A DNA stretch of 64,000 bases, taken from assembly GCA_933228675.1 (NCBI GenBank), contig OW121744.1:92549885-92613884 (forward strand), read 5' to 3'. The number at the start of each line of letters is the position of its first letter. Within the stretch, counting starts at the first letter, position 1. Origin of the DNA: Stomorhina lunata. Its lineage: Eukaryota > Arthropoda > Insecta > Diptera > Rhiniidae. Under the pieces are notes generated by a model. The model saw nothing but the letters and a program-made list of their open reading frames with translations, was not told the DNA's origin and ran no database searches. Position numbers and translations under genes: made by a program. Shown here in pieces: positions 26,201 to 37,464 of the stretch.

Positions 26201-28696
26201 GATGATAAGATTCTTTTATAGAAAAGTTGACGTTAGGAAGATTTCTTCTATAGAAAAAATGACTAAAGGAAGATTTTTCTGTAGAAAACATGAAGATGGG
26301 AAGATTTTTCTATAGAAAAATTTACATTAGGATTAAGATATCTTCTATAGAAAAAATTACAATACGAAGATTTTTCTATAGAAAAAATGAAGATGGAAAG
26401 ACTTTTCTCTAGAAAAAATGACAATAGGAAGAGTCTTCTATAGAAAAAATGACGATAGGAAGACTTTTCTCTAGAAAAAATCACGATCACGATTGGAAGA
26501 TGTTTCTATAGAAAAAATTACGATAAGAAGATTTTTCTGTAGAAAAAATGACTATAGGAAGATCTTTTTTACTGGAAAATGACAATAGGAAGACCTTTCT
26601 ATAGAAAAAAATGACGATAGGAAGACTTTTCTATAGAAAAGTTGACGATAGAAAGACTTTTCTATAGAAAAACTGAAGATAGGAAGACTTTTCTATAGAA
26701 AAAATGACGATAGGAAGACTTTTCTCTTGAAAAAATGACAAAAGAAACAGTCTTCTATAGAACAAATGACGATAGGAAGACTTTTCTATAAAAAAAATTA
26801 CTATGGGAAGATGTTTATATAGACAAAATGACGATAGGAAGATTTTTCTATAGAAAAAATGACGATAGGAAGATTTTTCTATAGAAAAAATGACGATAGG
26901 AAGATTTTTCTATAGAAAAAATGACGATAGGAAGATTTTTCTATAGAAAAAATGACGATAGGAAGATTTTTCTACAGAAAAAATGACGATAGGAAGATTT
27001 TTCTATAGAAAAATGACGATAGGAAGATTTTTCTATAGAAAAAATGACGATAGGAAGATTTTTCTATAGAAAAAATGACGATAGGAAGATTTTTCTATAG
27101 AAAAAATGACGATAGGAAGATTTTTCTATAAAAAAATGACGATAGGAAGATTTTTCTATAGAAAAAATGACGATAGGAAGATTTTTCTATAGAAAAATTT
27201 ACGGTTTTCCTATTGCCAATTTTTCTATAGAAAAGTTGACGTTAGGAAGATTTTTCTATAGAAAAGTTGACGTTTGGATGATTTTTCTATAGAAAAGTTG
27301 ACGTTAGGAAGATTTTTCTATAGAAAAGTTGACGTTAGGAAGATTTTTCTATAGAAAAGTTGACGTTAGGAAGATTTTTCTATAGAAAAGTTGACGTTAG
27401 GAAGATTTTTCTATAGAAAAGTTGACGTTAGGAAGACTTTTCTATAGAAAAGTTGACGTTAGGAAGATTTTTCTATAGAAAAGTTGACGTTAGGAAGATT
27501 TTTCTATAGAAAAGTTGACGTTAGGAAGATTTTTCTATAGAAAAGTTGACGTTAGGAAGATTTTTCTATGGAAAAGTTGACGTTTGGAAGATTTTTCTAT
27601 AGAAAAGTTGACATTAGGAAGATTTTTCTGTAGAAAAAATGACGTTAGGAAGATTTTTCTACAGAAAAGTTGACGTTAGGAAGATTTTTCTATAGAAAAG
27701 TTGACGTTAGGAAGATTTTTCTATAGAAAAGTTGACGTTAGGAAGATTTTTCTATAGAAAAGTTGACGTTAGGAAGATTTTTCTATAGAAAAGTTGACGT
27801 TAGGAAGATTTTTCTATAGAAAAGTTGACGTTAGGAAGATTTTTCTATAGAAAAGTTGACGTTAGGAAGATTTTTCTATAGAAAAGTTGACGTTAGGAAG
27901 ATTTTTCTATAGAAAAGTTGACGTTAGGAAGATTTTTCTATAGAAAAGTTGACGTTAGGAAGATTTTTCTATAGAAAAGTTGACGTTAGGAAGATTTTTC
28001 TATAGAAAAGTTGACGTTAGGAAGATTTTTCTATAGAAAAGTTGACATTAGGAAGATTTTTCTATAGAAAAGTTGACGTTAGGAAGATTTTTCTATAGGA
28101 AAGTTGACGTTAGGAAGATTTTTCTATGGAAAAGTTGACGTTTGGAAGATTTTTCTATAGAAAAGTTGACATTAGGAAGATTTTTCTGTAGAAAAGTTGA
28201 CGTTAGGAAGATTTTTCTGTAGAAAAGTTGACGTTAGGAAGATTTTTCTACAGAAAAGTTGACGTTAGGAAGATTTTTCTATAGAAAAGTTGACGTTAGG
28301 AAGATTTTTCTATAGAAAAGTTGACGTTAGGAAGATTTTTCTATAGAAAAGTTGACGTTAGGAAGATTTTTCTATAGAAAAGTTGACGTTAGGAAGATTT
28401 TTCTATAGAAAAGTTGACGTTAGGAAGATTTTTCTATAGAAAAGTTGACGTTAGGAAGATTTTTCTATAGAAAAGTTGACGTTAGGAAGATTTTTCTATA
28501 GAAAAGTTGACGTTAGGAAGATTTTTCTATAGAAAAGTTGACGTTAGGAAGATTTTTCTATAGAAAAGTTGACGTTAGGAAGATTTTTCTATAGAAAAGT
28601 TGACGTTAGGAAGATTTTTCTATAGAAAAGTTGACGTTAGGAAGATTTTTCTATAGAAAAGTTGACGATAGTATGATTTTTTATATTCTAAATGAC
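26201..28696. repeat. 31-bp satellite S3 (GACGWTAGGAAGA + TTTTTCTATAGAAAA type), two subfamilies
   Basis: About 80 monomers of 31 bp. From about 26201 to 26840 the copies are degenerate. From 26840 to 27200 they are uniform S3a (GACGATAGGAAGA, then the dyad ending AAAAAAT). From about 27225 to 28675 they are uniform S3b (GACGTTAGGAAGA, the dyad ending AAAAGTT). A non-matching 20-bp stretch at about 27200-27222 separates the two. Within S3b a run of variants (TTTGGAAGA, ACATTAGG, CTGTAGAAAA, CTACAGAAAA) at about 27570-27665 recurs in the same order at about 28120-28255, suggesting a block duplication. Confidence 0.95.
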
Positions 28697-29818
28697 AAAA
28701 TTTTATGTTTTTGAGTTAGCAGGTTCTGTACCCTTGTTCTTGGTATATTTTAACTTTTATGATTTTAGATGTTGTGTCCAAGTGTCAAGTGTGGGAATCT
28801 ACTACAATTTCCCTCTACCAAAGATGCGAGATAACAAAATTCAACATTATTAAAAAAAAACTTTTTAATTAAAAATTTTACTTGATGTAAATTTCATGTA
28901 AATCTAAGAGTAACTTAGTTTGTTGCTGTTGTAATTGTTGTCTTTCTTTTTTGGTGTTTATACATATAATTTTACCTTGAGTTTTTGTAATTGTTGGTTT
29001 ATTTTATGTTCGGGTTTATTGTTGTTTTTGTTGGTGCTGAGAAAAAAGGGAAACGGAAATGTTACTTTAACATGTTGTGACTTGTTATGGGGAATAGGAT
29101 GCAAATGCCTAAAACATTTTCTGCAAAAAGTTGACTTTTTAAGAGAATTTGTTAGATACAAATTTTAAACTTTTTAAAAGTTATTGTTTTTTGTATGTAG
29201 GAAACAGACGAGAAGATAGTTTAAAGAAGCTTTGGCTATCTTCAGAAAAAATATTGAAAATATTTGCTTTTAAAAACATTTTAATTCTTATAACTTTCTT
29301 ATAGTTCACTATAGATGTACATTTCACTTGTTTTTTTTTTGTTTAACAAATATTTATTTGCTTTTCAAAAACTCTTTTGATAATAAAAATTCTTATCGAT
29401 AAATATCTTATATATACTTTCGTTAAAGTAACGATTTTGTTTACATTACTTTACTTTACTCTCTTCTTTAATGTAAAAAGGGACAATATTTTAGGTATTA
29501 ATGGTAAAACATTACTTCGTAACTAATAGTTACTGGTTTCTAAAGGGAAATTTATTTAGGAAAAATATTTTGATAAAAGAACAAAAATGCAATAAGTTTG
29601 AAACTAAAGAAACGATGTCTTCTGTGGGTATTGAAAATTAAGATAAATATACATATATCTTAAATGAAAACACTTTAGCCAAAATTAAGAAAATTTTCCA
29701 AATTTTCTTTTATTAAGAAGCTATAATCTTGGTTTGAAGATTTACTATATAATCATATTTGTTATAATCTAAAGCTTAAAAATTTTGTAGTCTTTAATCA
29801 ATTTGTTTACCATATTGT
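28697..29818. other. Unique AT-rich sequence
   Basis: No supported gene. The opposed short frames at 28935-29168 have no recognisable features. A 9-bp inverted repeat, TTTACATTA...TAATGTAAA, occurs at about 29440-29478. Nothing else was noted. Confidence 0.4.
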
Positions 29819-30410
29819 GGCGTATACTTGATATTGCTTCATTAAGTATGAAACACAATTGGAACGAACAATCAATTTTTCGGAACGAATATTCGTCGTT
29901 AGAAATAGAACATATGGGTTTACATGATAGTGCTCACAATAGATGCGTACGACGAAATTCGTTGTGCGTATGGAACAGTGCGATAGGTTTATTTCTATCT
30001 CATACGCAGACGAACGACGAATATAGAGTGGCTGTATTTCCTTTTTGCTGTAAATATTATTTATTGTATGAGTTCTTGTTAAATATGGTCACCTTTAAAT
30101 TTGTAAACAAAAAATATTTATTTGAAATAAAATTAACTTAAAATATTTATCTTGTGAAACAATCAAAGAATAAAATGTAAAAAAAAATACAAATTGTGTA
30201 AGTGCGCGATATGTACGAAAGAGTGATTAAAATTCGCAAATCACAAATTCAAAAAAAATGGCGTCAACAACGTTTATTCGTCCCAAATGTGTTCAATAGA
30301 CGAATGTACAATACGAATTTTTAACACCGAATTCGTCGTGCTAGACGAAAATAGTCGTTCGTCCCAATTGTGTTTCTACCTTTACTTGAATTGTAAATCA
30401 ATCATACGCC
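29819..30410. mobile_element. Non-autonomous inverted-repeat (MITE-like) element, 592 bp
   Basis: It begins GGCGTATACTTGATATTG and ends CAATCATACGCC. The arms continue inward for at least 60 bp: GAAACACAATTGGAACGAAC near 29848 is matched by the reverse complement of GTTCGTCCCAATTGTGTTTC near 30357. Motifs with TTCGTCG/CGACGAA recur inside. There is no transposase. The frames at 29803-30141 and 30287-30478 lie largely inside the element and are not called. It is the longest member of the family also seen at 23171, 38793 and 44802. Confidence 0.65.
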
Positions 30411-31017
30411 TTTTACAATTTTTTATTTATGGGAAGAATGTTCAAGTACGAGGGTATTGTTTATATATCGGAAACTAATTGTTGATAAGTTTTGCAATAA
30501 CGTACTAAACATGTTTAAAATTCAACGTACAGTGGTTCCAAAAAGAAGTAGTATTAAATATGTATCTTTTAAATTATAAATCTGATTGCATCAGCATGAA
30601 TGAGAGCATTGTTAAGGAGGACCCAAGCTTTTTGGATTTATGGTTATCCTGTGTTTTTACTAGGCGTATTATTGGGCATCAAAGTAGACCACCTCAGAAA
30701 TAAAATAAATTGTGGACCATATAGCTCATTTAATTATACTGGTCAACAAGAGAAATAACTTTGAAGTTTAACTATTTAATTTTAATGTAATATGGCCCCC
30801 TAAGTACAAAAATACCCAAAATTTAAAATTCTATATATACATTTTTTTTAAAATTTTCTAAAATTACGGATTTTCACAGAGGTCGTTCCATTGATTTTAT
30901 TATATATTGGGAATGGCTTATCTAAATTTTTTGAAAAAAAACACCGGAGGATTCACCAAAAAATTTACTTTAAGTCTTGAAAAGAATTTTGCTTTTGCAA
31001 AATCGAAAAATTTTAAT
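30411..31017. other. Unique AT-rich spacer
   Basis: I see no gene, RNA or repeat structure before the S4 satellite begins. Confidence 0.4.
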
Positions 31018-33868
31018 CTAAGATTTTTCTATAGAAAAATATTTCGAACGAAAATTTTTCTATAGAAAAATATTTCTATCGAAAATTTTTCTATAGAAAA
31101 ATATCTCTATCGAAAATTTTTCTATAGAAAAATATTTCTATCGAAAATTTTTCTATAGAAAAATATTTCTATCGAAAATTTTTCTATAGAAAAATATTTT
31201 TATCGAAAATTTTTCTATAGAAAAATATTTCTATTGAAAATTTCTCTATAGAAAAATATTTCTATCGAAAATTTTTCTATAGAAAAATATTTCTATCGAA
31301 AATTTTTCTATAGAAAAATATTTCTATCGAACATTTTTCTATAGAAAAATATTTCTATCGAAAATTTTTCTATAGAAAAATATTTCTATCGAAAATTTTT
31401 CTATAGAAAAATATTTCTATCGAAAATTTTTCTATAGAAAAATATTTCTATCGAAAATTTTTCTATAGAAAAATATTTCTATCGAAAATTTTTCTATAGA
31501 AAAATATTTCTATCGAAAATTTTTCTATAGAAAAATATTTCTATCGAAAATTTTTCTATAGAAAAATATTTCTATCGAAAATTTTTCTATAGAAAAATAT
31601 TTCTATCGAAAATTTTTCTATAGAAAAATATTTCTATCGAAAATTTTTCTATAGAAAAATATTTCTATCGAAAATTTTTCTATAGAAAAATATTTCTATC
31701 GAAAATTTTTCTATAGAAAAATATTTCTATCGAAAATTTTTCTATAGAAAAATATTTCTATCGAAAATTTTTCTATAGAAAAATATTTCTATCGAAAATT
31801 TTTCTATAGAAAAATATTTCTATCGAAAATTTTTCTATAGAAAAATATTTCTATCGAAAATTTTTCTATAGAAAAATATTTCTATCGAAAATTTTTCTAT
31901 AGAAAAATATTTCTATCGAAAATTTTTCTATAGAAAAATATTTCTATCGAAAATTTTTCTATAGAAAAATATTTCTATCGAAAATTTTTCTATAGAAAAA
32001 TATTTCTATCGAAAATTTTTCTATAGAAAAATATTTCTATCGAAAATTTTTCTATAGAAAAATATTTCTATCGAAAATTTTTCTATAGAAAAATATTTCT
32101 ATCGAAAATTTTTCTATAGAAAAATATTTCTATCGAAAATTTTTCTATAGAAAAATATTTCTATCGAAAATTTTTCTATAGAAAAATATTTCTATCGAAA
32201 ATTTTTCTATAGAAAAATATTTCTATCGAAAATTTTTCTATAGAAAAATATTTCTATCGAAAATTTTTCTATAGAAAAATATTTCTATCGAAAATTTTTC
32301 TATAGAAAAATATTTCTATCGAAAATTTTTCTATAGAAAAATATTTCTATCGAAAATTTTTCTATAGAAAAATATTTCTATCGAAAATTTTTCTATAGAA
32401 AAATATTTCTATCGAAAATTTTTCTATAGAAAAATATTTCTATCGAAAATTTTTCTATAGAAAAATATTTCTATCGAAAATTTTTCTATAGAAAAATATT
32501 TCTATCGAAAATTTTTCTATAGAAAAATATTTCTATCGAAAATTTTTCTATAGAAAAATATTTTTATCGAAAATTTTTCTATAGAAAAATATTTCTATCG
32601 AAAATTTTTCTATAGAAAAATATTTCTATCGAAAATTTTTCTATAGAAAAATATTTCTATCGAAAATTTTTCTATAGAAAAATATTTCTATCGAAAAAAA
32701 TATTTCTATTGAAAATTTTTCTATAGAAAAATATTTCTATTGAAAATTTTTCTATAGAAAAATATTTCTATCGAAAATTTTTCTATAGAAAAATATTTCT
32801 ATCGAAAATTTTTCTATAGAAAAATATTTCTATCGAAAATTTTTCTATAGAAAAATATTTTTATCGAAAATTTTTCTATAGAAAAATATTTCTATCGAAA
32901 ATTTTTCTATAGAAAAATATTTCTATCGAAAATTTTTCTATAGAAAAATATTTCTATTGAAAATTTTTCTATAGAAAAATATTTCTATTGAAAATTTTTC
33001 TATAGAAAAATATTTCTATCGAAAATTTTTCTATAGAAAAATATTTCTATCGAAAATTTTTCTATAGAAAAATATTTCTATCGAAAATTTTTCTATAGAA
33101 AAATATTTCTATCGAAAATTTTTCTATAGAAAAATATTTCTATCGAAAATTTTTCTATAGAAAAATATTTCTATCGAAAATTTTTCTATAGAAAAATATT
33201 TCTATCGAAAATTTTTCTATAGAAAAATATTTCTATCGAAAATTTTTCTATAGAAAAATATTTCTATCGAAAATTTTTCTATAGAAAAATATTTCTATCG
33301 AAAATTTTTCTATAGAAAAATATTTCTATCGAAAATTTTTCTATAGAAAAATATTTCTATCGAAAATTTTTCTATAGAAAAATATTTCTATCGAAAATTT
33401 TTCTATAGAAAAATATTTCTATCGAAAATTTTTCTATAGAAAAATATTTCTATCGAACATTTTTCTATAGAAAACTATTTCTATCGAAAATTTTTCTCTA
33501 TTGAAAATTTTTCTATAGAAAAATATTTCTATCGAAAATTTTTCTATAGAAAAATATTTCTATCGAAAATTTTTCTATAGAAAAATATTTCTATCGAAAA
33601 TTTTTCTATAGAAAAATATTTCTATCGAAAATTTTTCTATAGAAAAATATTTCTATCGAAAATTTTTCTATAGAAAAATATTTCTATCGAAAATTTTTCT
33701 ATAGAAAAATATTTCTATCGAAAATTTTTCTATAGAAAAATATTTCTATCGAAAATTTTTCTATAGAAAAATATTTCTATCGAAAATTTTTCTATAGAAA
33801 AATATTTCTATCGAAAATTTTTCTATAGAAAAATATTTCTATCGGAAATTTTTCTATAGAAAAATAAA
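31018..33868. repeat. 31-bp satellite S4, left block
   Basis: About 92 monomers of 31 bp containing TTTTTCTATAGAAAAA with spacer TATTTCTATCGAAAA. The interior is highly uniform. Scattered variants include TATTTTTATCG, TATTTCTATTG and CGAACATTTTTC, plus truncated units at about 32694 and 33495. In reverse complement the monomer differs from S7 at only about two of 31 positions. The block stops at the poly-T (poly-A) end of the Jockey-type insertion and continues after it at 37465. Confidence 0.97.
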
Positions 33869-34020
33869 TTTTTTTTTTTTTTTTTTTTTATGCTTATATT
33901 TTATTATTGAATCTTTCTGAAAAGAAAATAACAATAAGTAATCAAAACTTAATCTAACTTAACATTATATAGAGGTTGCCAGTGCAACTCTATTTAAAAT
34001 TTATTCGAATTAAGAGAAAA

Positions 34021-36675
34021 TCAGTTAGTTGCCAGGTCCAAGGTATCCATCCTTCTTAACCGTTGGTGACCTTCAAATTGCAAAAGCAGCCTTGCGAGAT
34101 GGTTTGGGTGAACTTGCAGCTTGGAAATATATTTTGTACAAAACCTTCTAATCTCTTCTTGGACAAGGGGAACATTCAAATCTCTGTGAATGTTGTTATT
34201 TCTTATGTACCAAGGAGCGCAAGTTATTAAACGTAAGAGCTTGGACTGTCTTCTCTGTAATTTTGCAATGTTTGAGGTGGAAGCCGTTCCCCATAACTGA
34301 ATACCATAGGTCCATATTGGTTTAATAATTGCTTTGTACAAAAGAACCTTGTAATCTAAGTCCAGAGCAGATTGTGGGCCAATGAGCCAGTTTAGTTCTA
34401 CGGATTTCAGTTTTATCTGAGTTATCTTGCTTTCAATGTGATGGGACCATGTGAGACGGCGATCTAAATGTATACCAAGATACTTAACGTGAGAACTCAC
34501 GGGGATAGTCACGTTGTTAATCTCAATTGCAGGGCAGTTGTCTCTTCTTAGAGTAAACGTTACGTGAACGCACTTGCTCGGATTTACTTTAATTTTCCAT
34601 CTATTCAGCCACACTTCAAGCTCATGAATATGGGACTGCAATAATGCAGAGGCAATTTTGGGATCAGAATGAATGCTAATAAACGCTGTATCATCTGCGA
34701 AAGTAGATGTGTATGTTTGAGCATTCGTTGGCATATCTGCTGTAAAGATAATATATAGCAACGGACCCAATATACTACCCTGAGGAACTCCAGCACCGAT
34801 TTTTCTTGTGGAAGAATATTCATCTTTGGATCGAACTCGGAATGTTCTATTGGACAAATAACTTTTCAAGAGTTTGTGTGTATTTGCTGGTAGCAGATTT
34901 ATTATTTTGCTTATAAGTCCCTCGTGCCAGACTTTATCGAATGCTTGTGAAATATCTATGAACAAGGCGGAACAGTATTGTTTTCTTTCAAACGCTTTTC
35001 TGATCATTGTTGTTATTCTGTGTACTTGTTCAATGGTACCATGACATTCGCGGAAACCGAATTGATGGTCCGGAATAATATCCATCCAATTAACGAATGC
35101 GCCCAAAGTGCAAATAAGAAGCTTTTCAAACAATTTCGAAAGAATTGAAAGTAGGCTTATAGGCCTATAAGATGGAACTTGACTGACATCTTTTCCTGGT
35201 TTGGGAATCATAACGATTTCGGATACTTTCCAGGACATTGGAAAATGTCCCAAACGAAGAATCGCGTTATAAATATACATTAGAACTCTTACAGCCGAAT
35301 TGGGTAGATGGATAATCATTGACGAAGAAATTCTATCAATGCCAGGAGACTTTTTTGGGTTAAGCTTTTTAATATTTGATATAAGTAAGGGAAGACGAAA
35401 TTTTAATGGGGACAGCACGACGTCGTCTATAATATGAGCGCTTATATTAGAATTTGTTTCGTTTGGTGTGAAAACTTTTTCTAGGTGATTAGCAAAAGCA
35501 TTAACCTTTTCAGATGGATCTCTTGCCCAAGTACCGTTCTCGAGCCTGATTGGAGACTCATATGTAATTGGATGTTGCATGTTTTTAACAGCCCTCCATA
35601 GATTGAAATTTTTTTCCTTAGAGGAATCTAAGTTTTTTAAGTACTTGTCAAGAGATTTTTGTTCATTGATCCTCAATGCGGAATGCAGTTTTCTTTGACA
35701 TTGATTTAAACGGCATTTTAAGGCAGGACATCGACATTCCTGCCACCGTCTTCTTAGCCTTCTCTTTTCATTTACTAGACTTTGAATATCTTCTGGAATG
35801 TTTTGGTTACCCTTTTTCTTCGGTTTAAAAATTGGAGTTGCTATACAGGCTGCATTAGTGATGATGTCTGTAAAAGTATTAATTGCAGATTCGATGTCAG
35901 TTGGATTCCTGAGGGGAATATTAAATGGGAGGTGGGAACTCACATACATTTTATATTTTAACCAGTTTGTATTTCTGTTTGGATAAAAATGTCTTTCTTC
36001 TTGAACTACATTGGGACTGTCATAAAATGTTATAACCGATGGCGAATGATCGGATGATAAGTCCAGTGATGAGCAGACGGATAAGTTGGTTCTTCTTATA
36101 CCTCTTGTAACGGCAAAATCTATTAAATCGGGGATCTTATTTAAGTCTGAGGGCCAATATGTTGGGTGACCTCCTGATACGGCATCCAACTTGTGTGAAG
36201 AGATAGCACTTAATAGCTGTCTACCCCTAGGCGTAATAAGGCGTGAGCCCCAAAACGTGTGCTTCGCGTTAAAATCACCAGCCACTATGAATTTAGAGCC
36301 AAGCGTATCAAAAAAGTCAAGGAGTTGATCTTTTTTAATGTTATATCTTGGCGGACAATATATGGAAGACAAAGTCATTTTATATTCCAAAAGTTTAACA
36401 GATGTTGCCTGAATGTATTCCTTTTCGTAATGAGGCAATGGAAAATGCCTTAGTTTATTATGTATTATGATAGCTGTACCACCGCATGCTCTTCCACTTG
36501 GATGTTTTGTATCATATGTAGAATACCCATTTACTCTAAAGCAATTTTTTAGAGTAAAATGGGTTTCAGATACCAGTAATACGTCAATTTCCTGTTCATA
36601 CAGGAAATGTTCAACTTCTTTTTTGTGTTGGCTAAGGCCGTTTGCGTTCCAAAAACATATTTTCAACAGGTTCAT
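34021..36675 (-). CDS. LINE ORF2: apurinic-type endonuclease + reverse transcriptase (Jockey clade), 884 aa
   Basis: This protein nicks target DNA and copies the element RNA at the nick. Residues 1-215 are the endonuclease/exonuclease/phosphatase domain: WNANG at 9-13, SETH with Glu37, GDFN with Asp134 and Asn136, and SSDH with Asp209 and His210. The reverse transcriptase spans about 440-740: YRPISLLS at 503-510, FIDISQAFD with the first catalytic Asp at 574, GVPQGSILGPLL at 629-640, FADD with Asp661-Asp662, and YLGIHLD at 733-739. There is no RNase H domain, and the length is normal for Jockey-clade elements. The start overlaps the ORF1 stop (ATGA), typical of coupled re-initiation. All catalytic motifs are intact with no stops, so the insertion is recent. 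Confidence 0.95.
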   Translation of the reverse strand: MNLLKICFWNANGLSQHKKEVEHFLYEQEIDVLLVSETHFTLKNCFRVNGYSTYDTKHPSGRACGGTAIIIHNKLRHFPLPHYEKEYIQATSVKLLEYKMTLSSIYCPPRYNIKKDQLLDFFDTLGSKFIVAGDFNAKHTFWGSRLITPRGRQLLSAISSHKLDAVSGGHPTYWPSDLNKIPDLIDFAVTRGIRRTNLSVCSSLDLSSDHSPSVITFYDSPNVVQEERHFYPNRNTNWLKYKMYVSSHLPFNIPLRNPTDIESAINTFTDIITNAACIATPIFKPKKKGNQNIPEDIQSLVNEKRRLRRRWQECRCPALKCRLNQCQRKLHSALRINEQKSLDKYLKNLDSSKEKNFNLWRAVKNMQHPITYESPIRLENGTWARDPSEKVNAFANHLEKVFTPNETNSNISAHIIDDVVLSPLKFRLPLLISNIKKLNPKKSPGIDRISSSMIIHLPNSAVRVLMYIYNAILRLGHFPMSWKVSEIVMIPKPGKDVSQVPSYRPISLLSILSKLFEKLLICTLGAFVNWMDIIPDHQFGFRECHGTIEQVHRITTMIRKAFERKQYCSALFIDISQAFDKVWHEGLISKIINLLPANTHKLLKSYLSNRTFRVRSKDEYSSTRKIGAGVPQGSILGPLLYIIFTADMPTNAQTYTSTFADDTAFISIHSDPKIASALLQSHIHELEVWLNRWKIKVNPSKCVHVTFTLRRDNCPAIEINNVTIPVSSHVKYLGIHLDRRLTWSHHIESKITQIKLKSVELNWLIGPQSALDLDYKVLLYKAIIKPIWTYGIQLWGTASTSNIAKLQRRQSKLLRLITCAPWYIRNNNIHRDLNVPLVQEEIRRFCTKYISKLQVHPNHLARLLLQFEGHQRLRRMDTLDLATN

Positions 36676-37436
36676 TTCCTTTCCAACAAAATTTGCATGA
36701 GCATGCTTTGATTTCTCATCATCTCCTGGAACATACTTTGCATATTAGACATGAAGCTATTCATGGTTTCAATTAGTTTCTCAATGGAGCTTTGAGATTC
36801 TTTAGTTTGAATTGGCGGACCCTCTTTAACCATATGAGCATAGGAGAAGCCATTTGGAGGTGGGGGATTACCTTGCTGTGAACTATTGTTTGAACGATCT
36901 GGAACTGTAGGGAGCGACGGGAAAAAGGAGCCCTGGTATTGAGCGGTAGTAGGTCTTCGCGAAGAGGGTGCCTGTTGTCTGAGACGTAAAAATACAGGGC
37001 AACCACGGTAGTTAGCAGTGTGATTTTGTCCACAGTTACTGCACTTTTTAGTTGTAGAGTCCGTCTTGGACTTAGGACACTCGGAGGTCCTGTGTATATC
37101 ACCACATATTACGCATACTGCAGGCAATTTGCAGTACGATTTGGTGTGCCCAAATTCCTGGCAGTTTTGACATTGTGGAGGATCTCTGCGCCTAATTGGC
37201 TCTTCTACAGTAATTCTGCGACTAAGCAGATATCTTAAATTATAGATAGGGTGAGGTTGACCTTTTTTTAGCTGGGAAGAGTTAAAAGATATTTCCACTC
37301 TAAAAAGTGGTTGAGGAACTTTATTTTTATTAAGGATATTGTGAACGGACTTCACTTCGTAACCTTCGATTTCAAGAGCGCTTTTTATCTCATTGATCGG
37401 AACAGAGCTATCTATACCTTTAATTACTACAATCAA
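36672..37436 (-). CDS. LINE ORF1: gag-like nucleic-acid-binding protein, N-terminally truncated
   Basis: Numbering from the TTG codon at 37436, residues 1-70 match the region that precedes zinc knuckles in Jockey, BS and telomeric-element ORF1 proteins (PRE_C2HC type). Three knuckles follow: C89-C92-H97-C102, C108-C111-H115-C120, and a looser C132-C135-H139-C146. A Gln/Pro/Ser-rich linker leads to a Met/Gln-rich C-terminus. The frame is open without a stop to the element edge at 37452, and no ATG lies upstream, so this copy lacks the true start and the N-terminal half usual for the family. It probably cannot be translated normally. Confidence 0.9.
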   Translation of the reverse strand: MIVVIKGIDSSVPINEIKSALEIEGYEVKSVHNILNKNKVPQPLFRVEISFNSSQLKKGQPHPIYNLRYLLSRRITVEEPIRRRDPPQCQNCQEFGHTKSYCKLPAVCVICGDIHRTSECPKSKTDSTTKKCSNCGQNHTANYRGCPVFLRLRQQAPSSRRPTTAQYQGSFFPSLPTVPDRSNNSSQQGNPPPPNGFSYAHMVKEGPPIQTKESQSSIEKLIETMNSFMSNMQSMFQEMMRNQSMLMQILLERK

Positions 37437-37464
37437 ACCTTTAGCACTTTTCAGAAAAATAAAT

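Larger units (their letters stand above)
33869..37452 (-). mobile_element. Jockey-type non-LTR retrotransposon, 5'-truncated, inserted in S4
   Basis: Read on the minus strand the order is partial ORF1 (zinc-knuckle gag-like), ORF2 (endonuclease plus reverse transcriptase), a 131-nt 3' UTR with an AATAAA signal (complement at 33900-33905) and a 21-nt poly-A tail (T run 33869-33889). Satellite S4 lies on both sides. AGAAAAATAAAT occurs at 33858-33869 and again at 37453-37464, a likely target-site duplication, though part of it overlaps the T run and the satellite itself supplies AGAAAAATA. ORF1 stays open to the very 5' edge with no ATG, so the 5' part was lost during target-primed insertion. 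Confidence 0.93.

Noticed and set aside
29803..30478. ORFs of 112 and 63 codons
   Set aside because: They lie almost wholly inside the inverted-repeat element at 29819-30410, and their composition follows the repeat arms.
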